Source: Apostichopus parvimensis
Lineage: Eukaryota > Echinodermata > Holothuroidea > Aspidochirotida > Stichopodidae
Reading direction: 5' to 3'
Length of the DNA stretch: 20,610 bases
Assembly (NCBI GenBank): GCA_000934455.1
Contig: KN882839.1
Location: forward strand, 143,792 to 164,401
The notes beneath the pieces were generated by a model. That model was not told where the DNA came from, ran no database searches, and saw nothing but the letters and a program-made list of their open reading frames with translations. Of this stretch, positions 19,261 through 20,610 are shown piece by piece (the stretch's first letter is position 1; each line of letters opens with the position of its first letter). A program made the translations under genes and the position numbers.

Positions 19261-19506
19261 TTATTGAAATATACCATTCATGTCGCAGTCATCACAACCA
19301 TGTTGGTCGATATGGGTTTTACGTGGAGAAAGTGGGGTTAAGCGTGGCTGTGAGCTGGCCATGGAATACATATTTGGAGCCCTTGTGGTGTTTGTATTAT
19401 GTGTGGACAGTGGTGCGTAATCTACCATTGACATTCCCGCTTTTGTCAAGTGTGGATTGTATGTGGGCTTAAAGTGGGTTAATTGATGTGGGTACATTTG
19501 AGATGA
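19261..19506 (-). CDS. Possible terminal exon of an unidentified minus-strand gene
   Basis: After 'aacccaattag' (ends 19507), a frame runs about 81 codons to a TAA at 19261-19263, ending PRLTPLSPRKTHIDQHGCDD then CDMNGIFQ. The Pro/Ser/Thr-rich, low-hydrophobicity composition resembles a cytoplasmic tail. The stop codon overlaps an AATAAA (19260-19265 on the complement). The opposite strand is also open here, and I recognise no family, so this is tentative. If real, its gene lies upstream, beyond the right edge, in tandem with the receptor. Confidence 0.25.
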   Translation of the reverse strand, partial: SSQMYPHQLTHFKPTYNPHLTKAGMSMVDYAPLSTHNTNTTRAPNMYSMASSQPRLTPLSPRKTHIDQHGCDDCDMNGIFQ

Positions 19507-19884
19507 CTAATTGGGTTCCATGTAGGGTTTGACATGAGTTTGAAATGAGAAAATCATAGTGGGTAAACCAAGCTATTATGACACGAAGTTACAACAATTC
19601 GTCTCTCAAATTCCTCGTCAAATTACTGCAATAATCACAACAGATTCATAACGACAACGAAGTCGCTTCTCTTAAAAATAATTGCTCATTGGTCAACAAC
19701 AATGATATTGTTTGACCAATACTCAAATTGTGAATGCTTTAAAGTAGCACTGCTCACAGCTTACAATTTTAACTAATAATTTGGATAACGGTGACAATGC
19801 TTAACTAGAGTAGTATGATACAGTATAGCACCTTTTAAATTCATAACGATTTACTGGAGTCCAGTTGATATCATAGAAGCTCTG

Positions 19885-20232
19885 ATCAGGGACGTAGCCA
19901 GGGGAGGGGGGCAGTGGGAGCGACCCACCCCCCTTGAGTACCCCGAAAAATAAAATTGAACTAAAAGCAGAAAATAAAGTATTCTTGTTTTGAGTTTTGG
20001 TAGCTAATCGACACTTCTAAATCTTCCCCCGAGAGTTAGCCTGCTTCGTAATACAATACTGTTATTATATTTCCTGCAAAGTGGGAGGCATTTCGGGGCA
20101 AAAATTGTTTTTGTACAACATGGCGCTTCATTAAGTGTAGTAATACTCCCTTTGTGAGAAGTGTTTTTTTCTAATTCTGCAACGCCACCCTCCCACCACG
20201 CCCCATTTTCTGGCTAGGTACATGGCTCTGAT
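19885..20232. mobile_element. MITE-like unit with imperfect terminal inverted repeats
   Basis: The left end ATCAGGGACGTAGCCAGG (19885) corresponds imperfectly to the right end CTGGCTAGGTACATGGCTCTGAT read in reverse (20210-20232). Runs of G on the left and C on the right ('gggaggggggcagtggga' versus 'ccctcccaccacgcccc') extend the inverted symmetry. Such 'gggacgtagccagggg' ends are common in marine invertebrate repeats. Confidence 0.55.
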
Positions 20233-20610
20233 GAATACAACATTGCAAGAAAGCATCAATAACACTCACAGTGTGTCTGCACCGTTCCTATTCATCCATC
20301 GTGATACAAGTCTAAAGTAGTGTGGTAGTTGTTACATTAATAAAGGCAAGCTACTGAAGCGTTTAATTGACACTTCCCCCGAAAGTTAGCCTCCTTCGTA
20401 ATACAATACTGCTATTATATTTCCTGCAAAGTGGGAGGCATTTCGGGGCAAAAATTGTCTTTGTACATCATGGCGCTCCATTAAGTGTAGTTATACTCCC
20501 TTTGTGAGAAGTGGTTTTTTTTCTAATTCTGCAACGCCACCCTCCCACCACGCCCCATTTTCTGGCTAGGTACATGGCTCTGATGAATACAACATTGCAA
20601 GAAAGCATCA
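20009..20610. repeat. Tandem direct repeat, about 352-bp period, running off the edge
   Basis: The block 20009-20258 recurs at about 20366-20610 with about 95% identity by eye ('gttagcctgcttcgtaatac' versus 'gttagcctccttcgtaatac', both ending 'aagaaagcatca'). A 105-bp spacer unlike the start of the MITE separates them. The second copy meets the window edge, so the array may continue. Confidence 0.85.

Overview
The window is eukaryotic. Long AT-rich introns with consensus GT/AG splice sites separate short exons, and DNA-transposon debris is dense. The recurring 'taggcctat' motif (about 1565-1990 and 10145) and the 'gacctttgacctccacc'-type intronic repeats (17440-18440) look, from memory, like echinoderm genomes. 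A sea cucumber or a related marine deuterostome is my best guess, but this is inference. A 234-base run of N lies at 10168-10401.

The main finding is one large gene on the minus strand, reading from 18702 down to at least 8378. I assembled it by eye from eight phase-compatible exons that join into an open frame of exactly 3066 nt (1022 codons). The exons encode a signal peptide, four Ig-like domains, a transmembrane segment (half of its core is an in-frame (ATG)6 microsatellite), a basic juxtamembrane stretch, a 28-nt microexon, and a complete NACHT NTPase module on one 1508-nt exon. This is a type I membrane receptor with Ig domains outside and a STAND NTPase inside, an unusual layout because animal NLRs are normally cytosolic. 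The last exon ends in a strong donor site, so more coding sequence is expected downstream. A weak candidate ninth exon sits at 8022-8217.

Immediately downstream of the NACHT exon lies a 7000-bp DNA transposon (964-7963). It has CACTCT/AGAGTG termini, a TA target duplication and many subterminal GAGTGAA repeats, resembling CACTA/EnSpm (CMC) elements. Its plus strand carries a spliced, probably broken gene (1273-6016) for a protein resembling the SAM-domain/helical SAMD3-like family. I see no transposase. A smaller hAT-like MITE (5384-5786) is nested in the last intron of that gene.

Other regions: 1-960 holds a polypyrimidine tract and low-complexity sequence. The receptor introns hold a 370-bp foldback element (12480-12854), a degenerate array (17440-18440) and dispersed repeat fragments. 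The 5' flank (18703-20610) holds a possible terminal exon of another minus-strand gene (19261-19506) and a 352-bp-period tandem repeat running off the right edge. I saw no RNA genes, CRISPR arrays or prokaryotic signals.
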